From UBA6168 sp041392505 (lineage in GTDB: Bacteria; Bacteroidota; Bacteroidia; Chitinophagales; Saprospiraceae), in NCBI GenBank assembly GCA_041392505.1, contig JAWKLX010000049.1, forward strand, positions 3,411-67,410: a DNA stretch of 64,000 nucleotides, read 5' to 3'. The position numbers and the translations under genes were made by a program. The first letter of the stretch is position 1, and each line of letters begins with the position of its first letter. The notes below the pieces were generated by a model. It saw nothing but the letters and a program-made list of their open reading frames with translations. It was not told the DNA's origin and searched no databases. Below are positions 9,374-19,612 of this stretch, in pieces.

Positions 9374-9420
9374 AAGCAAGTTAACGCTAATAATATTTTG
9401 AACTCGGATGTCTATTTGAA

Positions 9421-9933
9421 TTATGCTCGGATCGCTTCAGCGGCTTCATACATTTTTTGAAGCTTGCGACGGGCAAAGAAAATGCGGCTTTTGATCGTAC
9501 CTAATGGTGCATCAAGCTCTTCCGCAATTTCATCGTATTTATAGCCTTTGTAAGCCATCCAGAAAGGACGTTTAAAGTCTTCAGGTAACGCGCTTACCAT
9601 CCTCAACAATTCTTTATACGCCATCCGAGTTTCCCCATCATTTTCAATGGATTGGCTACCGGAGTTGATATAATAATTGTTTGGAGTTTGATCGAGGATC
9701 GTTCCCCTGCGCACTTTTTTACGGTAATTGTTGATAAAGATGTTCCGCATGATTGTTACGGCCCATGCTTTAAAATTGGTGTCTTGCTGAAATTTATCTG
9801 CATTGGAAATAATACGCAAGGCCGTATCTTGATACAAGTCGTGGGCATCAGTTTCATTGCCAGTCAGTTTCAGCGAGAAGGCTCGGAGGGAGTTGCCTAC
9901 CTGCTCGAGTTGTTGATATATGCTATTCGCCAT
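9421..9933 (-). CDS. RNA polymerase sigma factor, ECF (sigma-70 family)
   Basis: 170 residues with region 2 (ETDAHDLYQDTALRI and FKAWAVTIMRNIFINNYRK) and region 4 (LPEDFKRPFWMAYKGYKYDEIAEEL and GTIKSRIFFARRKL). It directs RNA polymerase to a small regulon. There is no anti-sigma gene beside it, so its regulation is not visible here. The 416-base region upstream (9934-10349) is AT-rich and contains no gene. Confidence 0.92.
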   Translation of the reverse strand: MANSIYQQLEQVGNSLRAFSLKLTGNETDAHDLYQDTALRIISNADKFQQDTNFKAWAVTIMRNIFINNYRKKVRRGTILDQTPNNYYINSGSQSIENDGETRMAYKELLRMVSALPEDFKRPFWMAYKGYKYDEIAEELDAPLGTIKSRIFFARRKLQKMYEAAEAIRA

Positions 9934-10349
9934 GGTTGGGTGATTTTATCAGTTAAGCAATACTTATCAGAAAGTTCAAAAGGATTGAATAAAAGGTAAA
10001 AAATTGAATTTGTGAACAGTTAACCTTTTAATTGACCCAGATTGAATTCTTACACTTTGTAATTATTTTTTACAAATCTACTATTTAGACGAATTCAATG
10101 CAAATATATTTTCCAATTTAGATCAATTCTGAACATTTTTAAAAATTCCTTAACACTTCTAAAGGTATTTCGTCTATTTTGTTACCATTCTATTGTAGCT
10201 GTTTATCTTTTTATTGTATCTAATTACAAATGTTTTAAACAATTTCTAAACAATTGGCATGTAAATAGCGTTTACACGATGCCCCAAAAAGAGACGTTCT
10301 TCTTCTAAAATGTAAATTTTATCTACAAAACAGTAGGATTTATAGAAAT
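9934..10349. other. AT-rich intergenic region between divergent sigma factor and XRE genes
   Basis: The space of 416 bases is very AT-rich and probably contains the divergent promoters of the two regulators. No gene, repeat or convincing TTG/TAnnTTTG promoter pair was found. Confidence 0.4.
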
Positions 10350-10376
10350 TTGTCAAGAAAAAATACGCAGGAAAAA

Positions 10377-10925
10377 ATGATTGATCTTCACAACGACTCA
10401 TCCAATTTCAATTTGTCTGAGAATCTACGGGCACTCCGTAAACGAATGAAATGGAGCCAAGAAGAATTGGCTGAAAGATTGGGCCTCAACCGGGGTAATA
10501 TTGCTTCTTACGAAAGCGGGACAGCCGAACCTAAAATCTGCAACTTGGTCAAATTTGCCCGTCTTTTTAACATCTCTATTTTCGATCTTACCCATAGCGA
10601 CCTAAAAGAGGAAACTAATTTCATCCAAGCTACCCAGCGCCAATCAAATGGTTCTGGCCTACCAGCCATTGATCAATACGCTATTGAAGCCAAGGAATTT
10701 GAAAGTGCAATCAAAGGATTAGAATGCATTTTCAATATGAAAATCAGAAATTCTAAAGAATTACCAGAAGATATGCTTTTTTTCAAAAATCAATTTGAAC
10801 AGCTCAACAATGTAGCCCGATTGATCCTTAATTCACATGTCGAACTGATAGCCTCCATCAAATCTCATTGCCCTGAACACCAAGCCAAGTTGAGAGAAAT
10901 GGAGGCCAAAGAATTCAATGCATAA
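10377..10925 (+). CDS. XRE family helix-turn-helix transcriptional regulator
   Basis: About 182 residues with an N-terminal Cro/C1-type HTH (LSENLRALRKRMKWSQEELAERLGLNRGNIASYESG in pattern; HTH about residues 15-65). A helical C-terminal half, possibly for dimerisation, has no recognised domain. A TTG at 10350 also opens the frame, but the ATG at 10377 has AGGAAAAA just before it and is preferred. Targets are unknown. It is divergent from the ECF sigma factor gene, which it might control. Confidence 0.85.
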   Translation: MIDLHNDSSNFNLSENLRALRKRMKWSQEELAERLGLNRGNIASYESGTAEPKICNLVKFARLFNISIFDLTHSDLKEETNFIQATQRQSNGSGLPAIDQYAIEAKEFESAIKGLECIFNMKIRNSKELPEDMLFFKNQFEQLNNVARLILNSHVELIASIKSHCPEHQAKLREMEAKEFNA

Positions 10926-11007
10926 TTACTTGCCAAGCAAATTTTTAAATTTCCAAACCTGCACTTTTATGATCTCCTCAACATTAACCCAATGTTGCTG
11001 ACATTCT

Positions 11008-11985
11008 CTACTTTTCAAAAGACAAGTACGCTTCCAGCCGCTCCCAATCTTCATCTTTAAACCCAGCCTTGATCTTTTTTAAGTCCGCAAAACTTGTGAA
11101 ATCTCCATGTTGCCTCCGGTAATTGAATAGGATTGTAGCCTGATAACTATTGATATAAGGATGGGCCTTTAGTTCATCCAGGCTGCATTTATTCACCAAT
11201 ATTTTTTTATAAACAGCCGAAATTGTCAAGTAAGGGCTGATTTTTTGGAAAACACTATCGGGTAAGCCATACGTCTCCCCTACTTGTTCAACGGAAGCAA
11301 AACCTCCCAATTTATCTCTAAACTTAACAATGCGGTTGGAGAAGCTGGGGCCAATACCTGATAGCTGCTGCCATTCTTCCGCTGTTGCTTGATTAATGTC
11401 AACATTGGTTGGCACATATTCTTTTTTGGAATAAAATGGTTCAGACAGTTTTTCAGTTTTGGGTGATTGAGGCTTATTTTCATCCGCTGCTGATCCTTCT
11501 TTCGAAACATCAATAGATTTCTTTTCTATCATAATCCACCGCTCCAGCCGCTCATAATCTTCTGGCCGCAGACCGTACACTTTTTTCAGATCCTCTTTTT
11601 TAAAGAACAAACCACCTTTCGAGCGGAAATTGATTAACGTATTTGCTGTGCGGTGTGATAAGCCGAGCCGGACGAGTTCTTCCTTTGTAGCGGTGTTCGG
11701 ATCGAACTGGAACAATTCTACCGGAACGGTCACTGGCGTTTTGCCCCTAAAATTGGTGCGCACCCCTACCACATCATTTTCTACAATTGGCTGATCGGAT
11801 GTGACTGCTAAGATCGCAGCCCTGAATTCTGAAAAATCAGTGGGCGGCGGCGGTGGGAAAACGTACGTATAAAAGTTAGGCAATAAAAAGAAGAAAAGGC
11901 AAAGGAAGGACAAAGCAATTGAAGCATTCCTTTCTGTACGTGTAAAATAAAAATACTCGTACAACTCGTGTGTGAAGTTCCTCAT
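11008..11985 (-). CDS. Membrane-anchored helix-hairpin-helix (ComEA-like) protein
   Basis: A 325-residue protein with a short cytoplasmic N-terminus, one membrane segment (about residues 22-40), a PPPPP stretch, and then repeated helix-hairpin-helix units (DPNTATKEELVRLGL, DINQATAEEWQQLSGIGPSFSNRI and others). ComEA-type HhH proteins bind DNA outside the inner membrane during uptake; a role in DNA binding is inference. The start at 11985 is supported by a promoter at 12022-12052; the longer frame to 12033 would start inside that promoter. Confidence 0.82.
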   Translation of the reverse strand: MRNFTHELYEYFYFTRTERNASIALSFLCLFFFLLPNFYTYVFPPPPPTDFSEFRAAILAVTSDQPIVENDVVGVRTNFRGKTPVTVPVELFQFDPNTATKEELVRLGLSHRTANTLINFRSKGGLFFKKEDLKKVYGLRPEDYERLERWIMIEKKSIDVSKEGSAADENKPQSPKTEKLSEPFYSKKEYVPTNVDINQATAEEWQQLSGIGPSFSNRIVKFRDKLGGFASVEQVGETYGLPDSVFQKISPYLTISAVYKKILVNKCSLDELKAHPYINSYQATILFNYRRQHGDFTSFADLKKIKAGFKDEDWERLEAYLSFEK

Positions 11986-12021
11986 GTTATAAAGTTTTCT
12001 CTGGATTGCGTTTTGACCAAA

Positions 12022-12052
12022 CAAATATAACACGTAGGAACAAGGCTGTCAA
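12022..12052 (-). promoter_or_regulatory. Bacteroidota-type promoter of the HhH protein gene
   Basis: On the minus strand TTG (12050-12052) is followed after exactly 20 bases by TATATTTG (12022-12029), matching the Bacteroidota TTG-N19-21-TAnnTTTG consensus. Transcription would start near 12015, about 30 bases before the ATG at 11985. Confidence 0.7.
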
Positions 12053-12065
12053 ATATTGATTTAGG

Positions 12066-14397
12066 TTATACTTTTTTTCTCGTCACAATCTCCGCACCCA
12101 AAATCACATCCGGTATCCCAAAGCCATCGACTAATCCTTCCACTTCTGGCCGCAGCTCCTGTACCAGTTTATTGTGTACCCGCCGGATGGCTTTTGACTT
12201 ACTTCCCGAGAGGAAGTCGTTTTCCAAAAACCAACCTTTTTCCTCCAGTATGATGGTCAATGCATACAAGTCTACAGGTTTTATGGAGGATATTTTTTAC
12301 CGGTTCCGATTCACATTTTTCAATCGCTCCGATAAACGATTTCAAAACAATGTTATCAATATACGCATGCGCCAATAAAACCATGTGTGTCTGACATTTC
12401 AAAAACGCCTGATACGGATCAATGCGTTTTTTCAAAAAAGCCTGCATACGGGAACTCAGTGAAATGAGCAATTTCTGAAAACGGTAATGGAAAGCATCTT
12501 TATGAAATTCCCGGCTTAATAAGTGCTCCGAAGTAGTATTCCTCGTTTGTACAGGGTTGAGTTCCTGCATGGTGTTGTTGAACCGGGTAAACAGGTAGCG
12601 CATGACCGCTTGAAAGCCCTCATCGTGGAACGATTGTTTGAACTTGTAAAGAACACCCTTGGCCACCAATTGCATCAACACTGTATTGTCGCCTTCGAAG
12701 GTGGTAAAAATATCGGTATCCGCTTTCAGGTCGGCAAAACGGTTTTCCTTCAAATACCCCTTTCCGCCACAGGCTTCCCGGCATTCCTGAATAGTTCGGG
12801 TGGCGTGCCAACTTGCCTTGGCTTTCAGTCCGGCAGCGAGCGTCTCGATTTGGCGCATATCCTCATCTGTTTTCTCGGTGTATTTATCCGCCAACTTGTG
12901 GAGAGCAAAATGATAGGCATAAGTTTTTGCCACCAAAGGGATCAGCCGATGTTGGTGAGTCGGATAATCCATGATAAACGTTTCTGGTTCACCGTCCTTG
13001 GGACTGAACTGCTGCCGTTTCAATGCATATTTAACGGCAATGGTCAAAGCCGATTTGGCCGCACTGACACTGCCCAGCCCGACTGAAATCCGGCCAACCA
13101 CCAATGCCCCGAGCATGGTAAAAAATCGTTTGGATGGGTTTTTCAGCGGGCTTTCATATTTCCCCAAATCATTGATCCCGCCGTATTTGTCTAATAGGTT
13201 TTCCTTTGGCACCCGCACTTGATCGAACCAAATCCGGCCATTGTCCACTCCATTGAGGCCCATTTTGTAGCCATTATCTTTAACAGTGACACCCGGCAAT
13301 AACTCACCCAATTCATTTCGCAAAGGCACTAAAACGGCATGCACCCCATGGTTTTCACCATCGACAATTAGCTGTGCAAAAACGGCGGCCAGTGAGCTAT
13401 GCAAGGCATTTCCGATGTACTCTTTACCCGCTGCTAAGTTGGGTGAGTGGACAATTATTTCCTCTGTATTTTTATCAAAAGTAGCGGTCGTTTGTAAGCC
13501 GTTTACATTCGAACCGTGCCCCGTTTCCGTCATGGCAAAGCAGCCGAGGAGTTCCGCCCGGTGCATGGCTTCGAGGTACTTTTTGTGGTGGCGTTCCGTA
13601 CCCAACATGTGCAATGCTCCACCGAACAGGCCGAACTGCACCCCAAATTTCACCGTCAGGCTCAAGTCGCTGTAAGCAAGCATTTCGAATACAGCGATGT
13701 GGTCGCCCTTCCTTTCACCGCCACCATATTTTTTGGGAAATGAATAAGCGCTCACGCCTTGCTTGGCCAATGCTTTCACTTGCTCCAAAACCCGCAAGCG
13801 GTGGGTGTCTTTGTCGGGAATGATTTGATGAGCAAAATGTGGATCGCTCAACAAGGTGCGCATCCGGTTCTTGGTTCCGGCATATTCAGCATCTAAAAAA
13901 TCTTTTAACTCATGGGGGTCAAAGGAATAGGAAGGCTGGAGGCCGGGCCGGTACTTTTCATTCAATTTGGACAACAACAATCTCGAACTCTCTTGTCCTT
14001 TTACACCCAGTGCCGATTCCAGTTCCCGCAATGCCTTTTCGGTTGCGGGTAATTTCCAGAGGGCCTTCGATTGGCCTTCCTCACAGATAGTCGCCATCTC
14101 AATACCCAGACTGATGAGGGAATGTTTTTTCTCCTCGCTAATTTTATCCGAATAATGTTTTAAAACACTCACCCAAGTTTTGAAAGTTTCTTCATCGGGT
14201 GGGTTGGCAGGATCTGACCAGCGGATGAGACGCTCGGTTTCTGCTGCGGTCAAAAAATCCATCTCCTTCAATTTCTGGTGGATAAATTTCATTTCGGTTG
14301 GGCTGAGCACGCTATCTGCCCAACCCACATAAAAAATGGGCAAGACGCTGAGTAGGCCGGGCGTGAACGGAGAGGCTTGGATGTTGGTAGCTGACAT
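12066..14397 (-). CDS. Acyl-CoA dehydrogenase family protein (frameshifted near the C-terminus)
   Basis: A large (about 775 residue) flavoprotein of the acyl-CoA dehydrogenase/oxidase superfamily that introduces the alpha-beta double bond in fatty acyl-CoA. ACAD blocks are visible: LGCFAMTETGHGSNV (FAD/substrate loop), RISVGLGSVSAAKSAL, and the EACGGKGYL C-terminal block. The main frame ends at 12199 with a non-homologous tail; the next frame (to 12066) continues YALTIILEEKGWFLENDFLSG and GFGIPDV as in the family. Dropping one base of the four-base run at 12279-12282 joins them. Either an indel error or a recent mutation. Monocistronic. Confidence 0.85.
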
Positions 14398-14810
14398 GAA
14401 AATTAGGTTGTTTGTCCAAAGGTAAGTACATAGACATAAATAGATATAAAATTGAAATACGGTTGAAATATTTTCAGGATTTCGAGACCCAATGACTTGT
14501 GCCTATTTCTACGTATTTCTCTATTTCAATTTATTTCTGTCCTTTTACTTAGATTTTATTGTGTACCCCCATTTTATTTGACTTACCGAAATGCAAACTT
14601 GTCCCTTGGTTTCCTTTTTTAAAAACGGGACATTCAACCAACATCTCTAAATATTCGACCAATGGCACGGGAAAGAAAAACACCATCGAAAGTGGGGTAA
14701 TACATTTGCCGCTCGTTTTTGTGGTGGAATCTGCATTTGACAAAAACCAAACATACTCCCTGCTGTTTCCACTCCATTTTCATGCTGACTGTTAAACAAA
14801 ATCACCTGAT
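14398..14810. other. Intergenic region between divergent acyl-CoA dehydrogenase and TonB genes
   Basis: 413 bases without a convincing gene. CAAAGGTA at 14417-14424 (TACCTTTG on the minus strand) fits a -7 element for the dehydrogenase, but no good -33 TTG is present. TACATTTG at 14701-14708 could serve the TonB gene, also without a clear -33. An 11-bp inverted repeat pairs 14449-14459 with 14522-14532. Confidence 0.4.
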
Positions 14811-15875
14811 ATGCTACAAAAATCTTTCTCTTTAGCTACCCTGCTTGTGGTGGCTTTTTCTTTTTTTTCAACCTTGGTTTTTTCCCAAGAAAAAGTAACC
14901 GTGAGCGGCTATATCAAGGATGCCTCCAATGGTGAAACGCTGATCGGCGCCACCGTTTTCGTCAAGGAACTGGCCACGGGGACAACCAGCAACGAATACG
15001 GTTTTTATTCCATCTCTATCCCTCCGGGAAATTACGAGCTGGAATTTTCCTACATCGGCTTTGACAACCAGAACCAATCCATCGAGCTGTACAGCAACAT
15101 AAAATTGGATGTCGAAATGGGCGAAATAGCCGAAGACCTCGTCGAAGTCATCGTCAAATCAGAAGCCAAAGACCGCAACGTTTCCGACATCGAAATGAGC
15201 GTCAACCGCCTCGACGTGGCAACCATCAAAAAAATGCCAACCCTACTGGGCGAGGTGGAAGTGCTGCGGAGCATCCAGCTTTTGCCCGGCGTAAGTACGG
15301 TTGGAGAAGGAGCTTCGGGCTTCAATGTGCGGGGTGGCAGTGTGGATCAAAACCTCGTGCTGCTCGATGAGGCGCCCGTTTACAATTCCTCTCACCTGTT
15401 CGGTTTTTTCTCCGTTTTCAATCCTGATGCGGTGAAAGACGTCAAGCTGTACAAAGGCGGAATCCCTTCCCGATACGGAGGCCGTCTGTCTTCGATCCTC
15501 GATGTGCGGATGAAGGAAGGCAACAACAAAAGGTTTACGGCCAACGGAGGCATAGGTCTGATTTTCAGCCGCTTATCGCTGGAAGCGCCGATTATAAAAG
15601 ACAAGGCATCGTTCATTTTTGCGGCCCGCCGCTCTTATATTGATGTGTTGGCCAAGCCATTTTTAAAAGGGGCATTTGAGGACTCGAAATTGAATTTCTA
15701 CGACCTCACCCTGAAGACCAATTACAACATCAATGAGCGGAACAAGGTCTTTCTCTCTGGCTACTTTGGCAGGGACGTATTTGGCTTTGGCGACCAGGCG
15801 GGCTTCAATTGGGGCAACGCTACGGCACCCTCCGCTGGAACCACTTGTTCAGCGACAAGCTGTTTTCCAACGTGA
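14811..15875 (+). pseudogene. TonB-dependent receptor, N-terminal part (signal, CarboxypepD_reg-like, plug)
   Basis: First half of an outer membrane receptor. It has a signal peptide (to about VFSQ, residue 26), a carboxypeptidase-regulatory-like domain (VSGYIKDASNGETLIGATV, about 30-115), then the plug with GFNVRGGSVDQNLVLLDEAPVYN and IPSRYGGRLSSILDVRMKEGN. It breaks at 15824-15825, where adding one G restores NATGTLRWNHLF. The following DUF4249 gene is its usual partner, so the pair probably imported an unknown nutrient. Broken at least three times over its length. Confidence 0.85.
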
Positions 15876-17192
15876 CTTTTTATTACTCCGATTATGATTA
15901 CGAACTGGATTTTGGCAACGAATCGGACAACAAATTTGACTGGAACGCCCAGATCATCAATTACTCGGTGAAGCCGGAATTTTCCTATTTTATTTCTCCA
16001 GAAAATGCAGTCCGTTTCGGCGGGCAAGGCATTATTTACGAATTTGAACCGGGCAATGCCATTGGGGTGAGCGAGGGCGAATCGAGCGATTTTAGTTTGT
16101 CAAAAAAATATGCGATCGAGTCGGCAGTGTATGCGGAGCATGAAATAAAACTGGACCGCTTTGAGATCAACTATGGCTTGCGCTATTCTCATTTCAATTA
16201 CACGGGCGAGGGTAATGCGTATGAATTTGGTGAAGCGGAAGAACCGGGACTGCGCAGGCCCGTTACCGATTCAAAATCTTATGACCAATGGGAGTCCATC
16301 GCCACCTACGGCAACCTCGAACCCCGGCTGTCGCTCAAATACCAGCTCTCGGATGCGAATTCCATCAAAGCAAGTTACAACCGCACAGCCCAATACATCC
16401 ACCTCATTTCCAATACGACTGCCTCTACCCCACTCGATGTGTGGACGCCAAGCACCAACAACATCAAGCCGCAAACTGCCCATCAAGTCGCTTTGGGTTA
16501 TTTCCAAAATTTACAAAACGACAATTACGAACTGACCACCGAAGTCTATTATAAAAAAATGAGCCACCTCGTGGACTACATCGAAGGCGCCAACCTGCTC
16601 CTCAACGAGTTCCTCGAAGGCGACCTCCTCGAAGGCGACGGACGGGCCTATGGGTTGGAGCTAATGGTTAAGAAAAACAATGGCCGCTTCAATGGTTGGG
16701 CGAGCTATACATTGGGGCGCACAGAGCGGCAAGTGGAAGGCGTCAATGGCGGCGAATGGTACCCTTCCCGTTTTGACCAGACGCACAACCTGAGCGTCAC
16801 TGGTTTTTACGAAACGAAATCACGCTGGTCGTTCAGTGCCAATTTTGTCATTATTTCCGGTACGCCGACGACCTTTCCGACTTCCCGTTTTGAGCAACAA
16901 GGCTACATCATTCCGCACAATGCCAACGAGACCCGCAACAATGTGCGCATCCCCGTTTATCACCGCCTCGATGTGTCGGCGACGTTGGATGGGAAAACCA
17001 AACCGGACAAGCGCTGGAAAGGGCAATGGGTCTTTTCGGTGTACAATGTTTACAACCGCCGCAACCCGTTTTCGATTTATTTCCAACAAGACGCCAACCG
17101 GTGGCGGTTGGCCAGCCGGTGAGCACGGAGGCCGTGCAGTTGTCGGTCATCGGGAATTTCATCCATCGGTTTCCTACAATTTTGAATTTTAA
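15809..17192 (+). pseudogene. TonB-dependent receptor, C-terminal barrel (frameshifted)
   Basis: Continues the receptor as a 22-strand-type beta-barrel with alternating aromatic residues (FYYSDYDYELDFG, GLRYSHFNYTGEG, YNVYNRRNPFSIYF). The long frame stops at 17122, but homology continues. Restoring one G at 17100-17101 and one C at 17163-17164 gives a C-terminus ending VSYNFEF at 17192, with the terminal Phe typical of outer membrane barrels. Each repair is a single base in a short homopolymer. Confidence 0.82.
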
Positions 17193-17257
17193 ACACTCAA
17201 GCCCCGACTCGTCATTTTTCCAAAAATGACAGGCCTCCTAAAAGCAAATTTTTAAAA

Positions 17258-18160
17258 ATGAAAATATTCAAATCCATCCTCCTAACAGCCTCTTGCCATT
17301 TTCACGATGGCCAGCTGCACCGATGTTATCGACGTAAACACCGACCCTGCCGATCCCATTCTCGTGGTGGACGCTTGGCTCAACGACCAACCTACCCCCC
17401 AAACCATTCGCCTCACGCAGTCGCAACCATATTTTGATAATAGCTTGTCGGCAGGGGTGACTTACGCCATCGTTACAGTGGAAACAGGCGACGGGGACCA
17501 ATTTTCATTTGCCGATCAAGGCAACGGTGACTAGGTGTGGACGCCAACGACCACTGGCGAACTGGGCCGCCCTGGCACGTTTTACACCTTGACCATTGAG
17601 TGGAACGGCAATATTTATATTTCGAAACAACGCAGTACGGAGCGCCGCCTGTTGACTCCATCACCCAAGAATACCGGGTGGATGACCTCTCTGGCCCCGA
17701 TGGCATTTACACCGAATTTTTTGCCCGTGACCTGCCCGGTCTCGGTAATACTTATTGGATCAAAACTTTTAAAAACGGAGAATTTTTGAACAAACCTTCG
17801 GAAATGAATTTGGCTTACGATGCTGCCTTTTCTGCTGGTTCGGAAGTGGACAATCTGATCTTTATCCCACCTATTCGGGAAGCTACTAATCGCATCCCCG
17901 ACCCTGATACGGATGACGATCAGGACGTTGCACCATGGTCGCCGGGTGATGTGATCCGGGTGGAAATTCATTCTATCTCCAACGCTGCATTTGATTTCCT
18001 CACGCTTGCCCGGGAGCAAATGACCAACGGCGACAACACCATTTTTGCTGTTCCCCTCGCCAACACAACCAGTAACGTGGTCAATGCCGCCACGGGTGAC
18101 CGGGCGTTGGGCTATTTCAACGTGGCAAAGATGACTGCTTTGGAAAAGGTGATTGAGTGA
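17258..18160 (+). pseudogene. DUF4249 lipoprotein (several frame breaks)
   Basis: The product accompanies DUF4249-type TonB receptors at the cell surface. The start at 17258 (MKIFKSILL) changes frame near 17290 to AIFTMASCTDVIDV, giving a lipobox and an acylated Cys. The second frame has an in-frame TAG at 17532-17534 where DYVWTP is expected, then shifts at about 17624 (ISETTQYGAPPVDSI). The rest (FLTLAREQM, GYFNVAKM) is intact to 18160. Two indels and one nonsense codon in 900 bases make it non-functional as written, unless the consensus is poor. Confidence 0.75.
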
Positions 18161-18168
18161 TTTGCTTC

Positions 18169-18230
18169 ATGGTTTCATGGTTTTCCAATATTACTTGTAC
18201 AAGTCTTAACGGGAAAAACCATGAAACCAT
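18169..18230. repeat. Imperfect inverted repeat built from ATGGTTTCATGG units
   Basis: An 18-base left arm (18169-18186) pairs with 18212-18230 with one bulged A. A further copy of the unit, CCATGAAACCATG, follows at about 18234. The same unit forms a perfect 19-bp hairpin at 38848-38895, so this is a recurring intergenic palindrome. It separates the convergent DUF4249 and NHL genes and could terminate both. Confidence 0.55.
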
Positions 18231-18261
18231 CTAACCATGAAACCATGCTCTCAATGCCCCA

Positions 18262-19370
18262 CTAAAAATTGCTGTCTGCCAAGAACACCGGTTGGGGATT
18301 TGCCGAAAGAAAATAAACCCCACTCGGCCAATTGGAGGCATCCATCGTTGTGCTATTCGTAAAATCAATGGTGCGCACAATCATTCCGGCAGCATTGTAA
18401 ACCAATGGGTTGTCTCATCTCCCCATTTTTCCGGTTTTGAAATTTGGAAAAAGTCCGCTGATGGTGTCAGTAATTTTAGGTTTCGATGAGGTATCTGTTG
18501 CGTAGCGGTGGAATTCCCATTACGCAGCACAATGGCATTTGGCGTGAGCAGACCAAGTGTACCCGGAGATACGAAGTTGCCCAAAAAATTGCCATCTGAA
18601 TCGTACTCCCGGACGGAAGAGGTGCCACCGCTGCCAATCAACAAATTGCCGTTTGGCAAAAATTCAACGCCCTCACACTGCGGCAGCCCTGCGATAAACA
18701 CCCCAAGGTAAGCTCCGTCTTTATCAAATCGTTTAACAGCAGCACCGTCAAAATCCAACACCAAGAGGTCGCCGTTTTCAGCAAACCAGATATTGGTCGG
18801 CTCGGCAAGGTTGGAATTGATAAACAGTCCGAGATGCGCACCCGTGGGGCTGAATTTCCGCACGTTCGCATCCGTGTAGGAGGAAACATAAAAATTGCCG
18901 TCGGCATCCCAATCAATGCCGATGCTATTGGAAACACCGACTGTTGTAAGTTCATCCACCAAACTGCCGTCCAGATCGTACCGCCGAACCCTGCCATTGC
19001 CCGCTGCTTGCAAGACGTAAAGCAGACCTTCCGGGCCGATTTCCATCCGGGTCGGGCCGCCGACCCCGGTGGCGAATTCGCCGATAAAGTCTCCCGTTGT
19101 TGCGTTGAATTTGGAAATGCGGCCCGAATTGTAGTTGGAAATCAGGACAATGTTTTTGTCTTCAAGGAAAAGAATGTCCTGTGGCCAAGCTAAATGATCG
19201 TCGATGAATACCTGCCCATTTTCGCCGTTTCCATCAAATTGGAGGATTTGCCAAGGACCGTTGTTGAAGTTGCCTGCATCGCAAACATAGACCGAGGCGT
19301 TTTGCGCATGTAACCATCCCAAAAGATGGGTGGCATAAAAAATAACCAACCGTAGTACCTTTCTTTTCAT
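18262..19370 (-). CDS. Secreted NHL-type beta-propeller protein with T9SS sorting tail (frameshifted)
   Basis: A signal peptide (to about residue 22) precedes six or so NHL-like blades (VYVCDAGNFNNGPWQILQFDGNGENG, then repeats such as RVRRYDLDGSL, NVRKFSPTGAHLGLF, AVKRFDKDGAYLGVF). The main frame ends at 18381. Adding one A at 18410-18411 continues it as NPLVYNAAGMIVRTIDF and WPSGVYFLS to a stop at 18262, the pattern of a type A T9SS C-terminal sorting domain. The protein is therefore probably exported and surface-attached; ligand unknown. Confidence 0.75.
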
Positions 19371-19456
19371 GTCGTGTGATTTTTATTGGACAATTAGGTT
19401 AAGGGTTTCCATTCCTGTCTTTCAATAAAAGCCATGAAACTGCTTCAACGATAGAT

Positions 19457-19489
19457 AACGTCGGCAGGGTTCAAAACCCTGCCGACGTT
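19457..19489. repeat. REP-like palindrome, family AACGTCGGCAGGGTT (copy 1)
   Basis: 15-bp perfect arms (19457-19471 / 19475-19489) with a 3-base loop. A second copy lies at 29501-29534. It sits between the NHL gene start and the AraC gene end, in a 242-base gap with no other feature. Confidence 0.75.
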
Positions 19490-19612
19490 CTTTATACAGT
19501 ATAATTCCTCAGTCTTACGTTTTGTACGCCCCCTGGTTTTTTAAGAAAAACAGAGGAGAAGCTTAAAAATAAAACCCAAGCCTTGGGCATCGTTTATCCG
19601 TTCTTGCCAAAA

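Noticed and set aside
14549..14795. Short frames in the 14.4-14.8 kb intergenic region
   Set aside because: No homology, no ribosome-site context, and they overlap on opposite strands.
15809..17122. Programmed ribosomal frameshifting in the TonB gene
   Set aside because: No slippery heptamer or downstream stem is seen, and similar breaks occur in unrelated genes nearby, all at short homopolymers. Error or decay is simpler.
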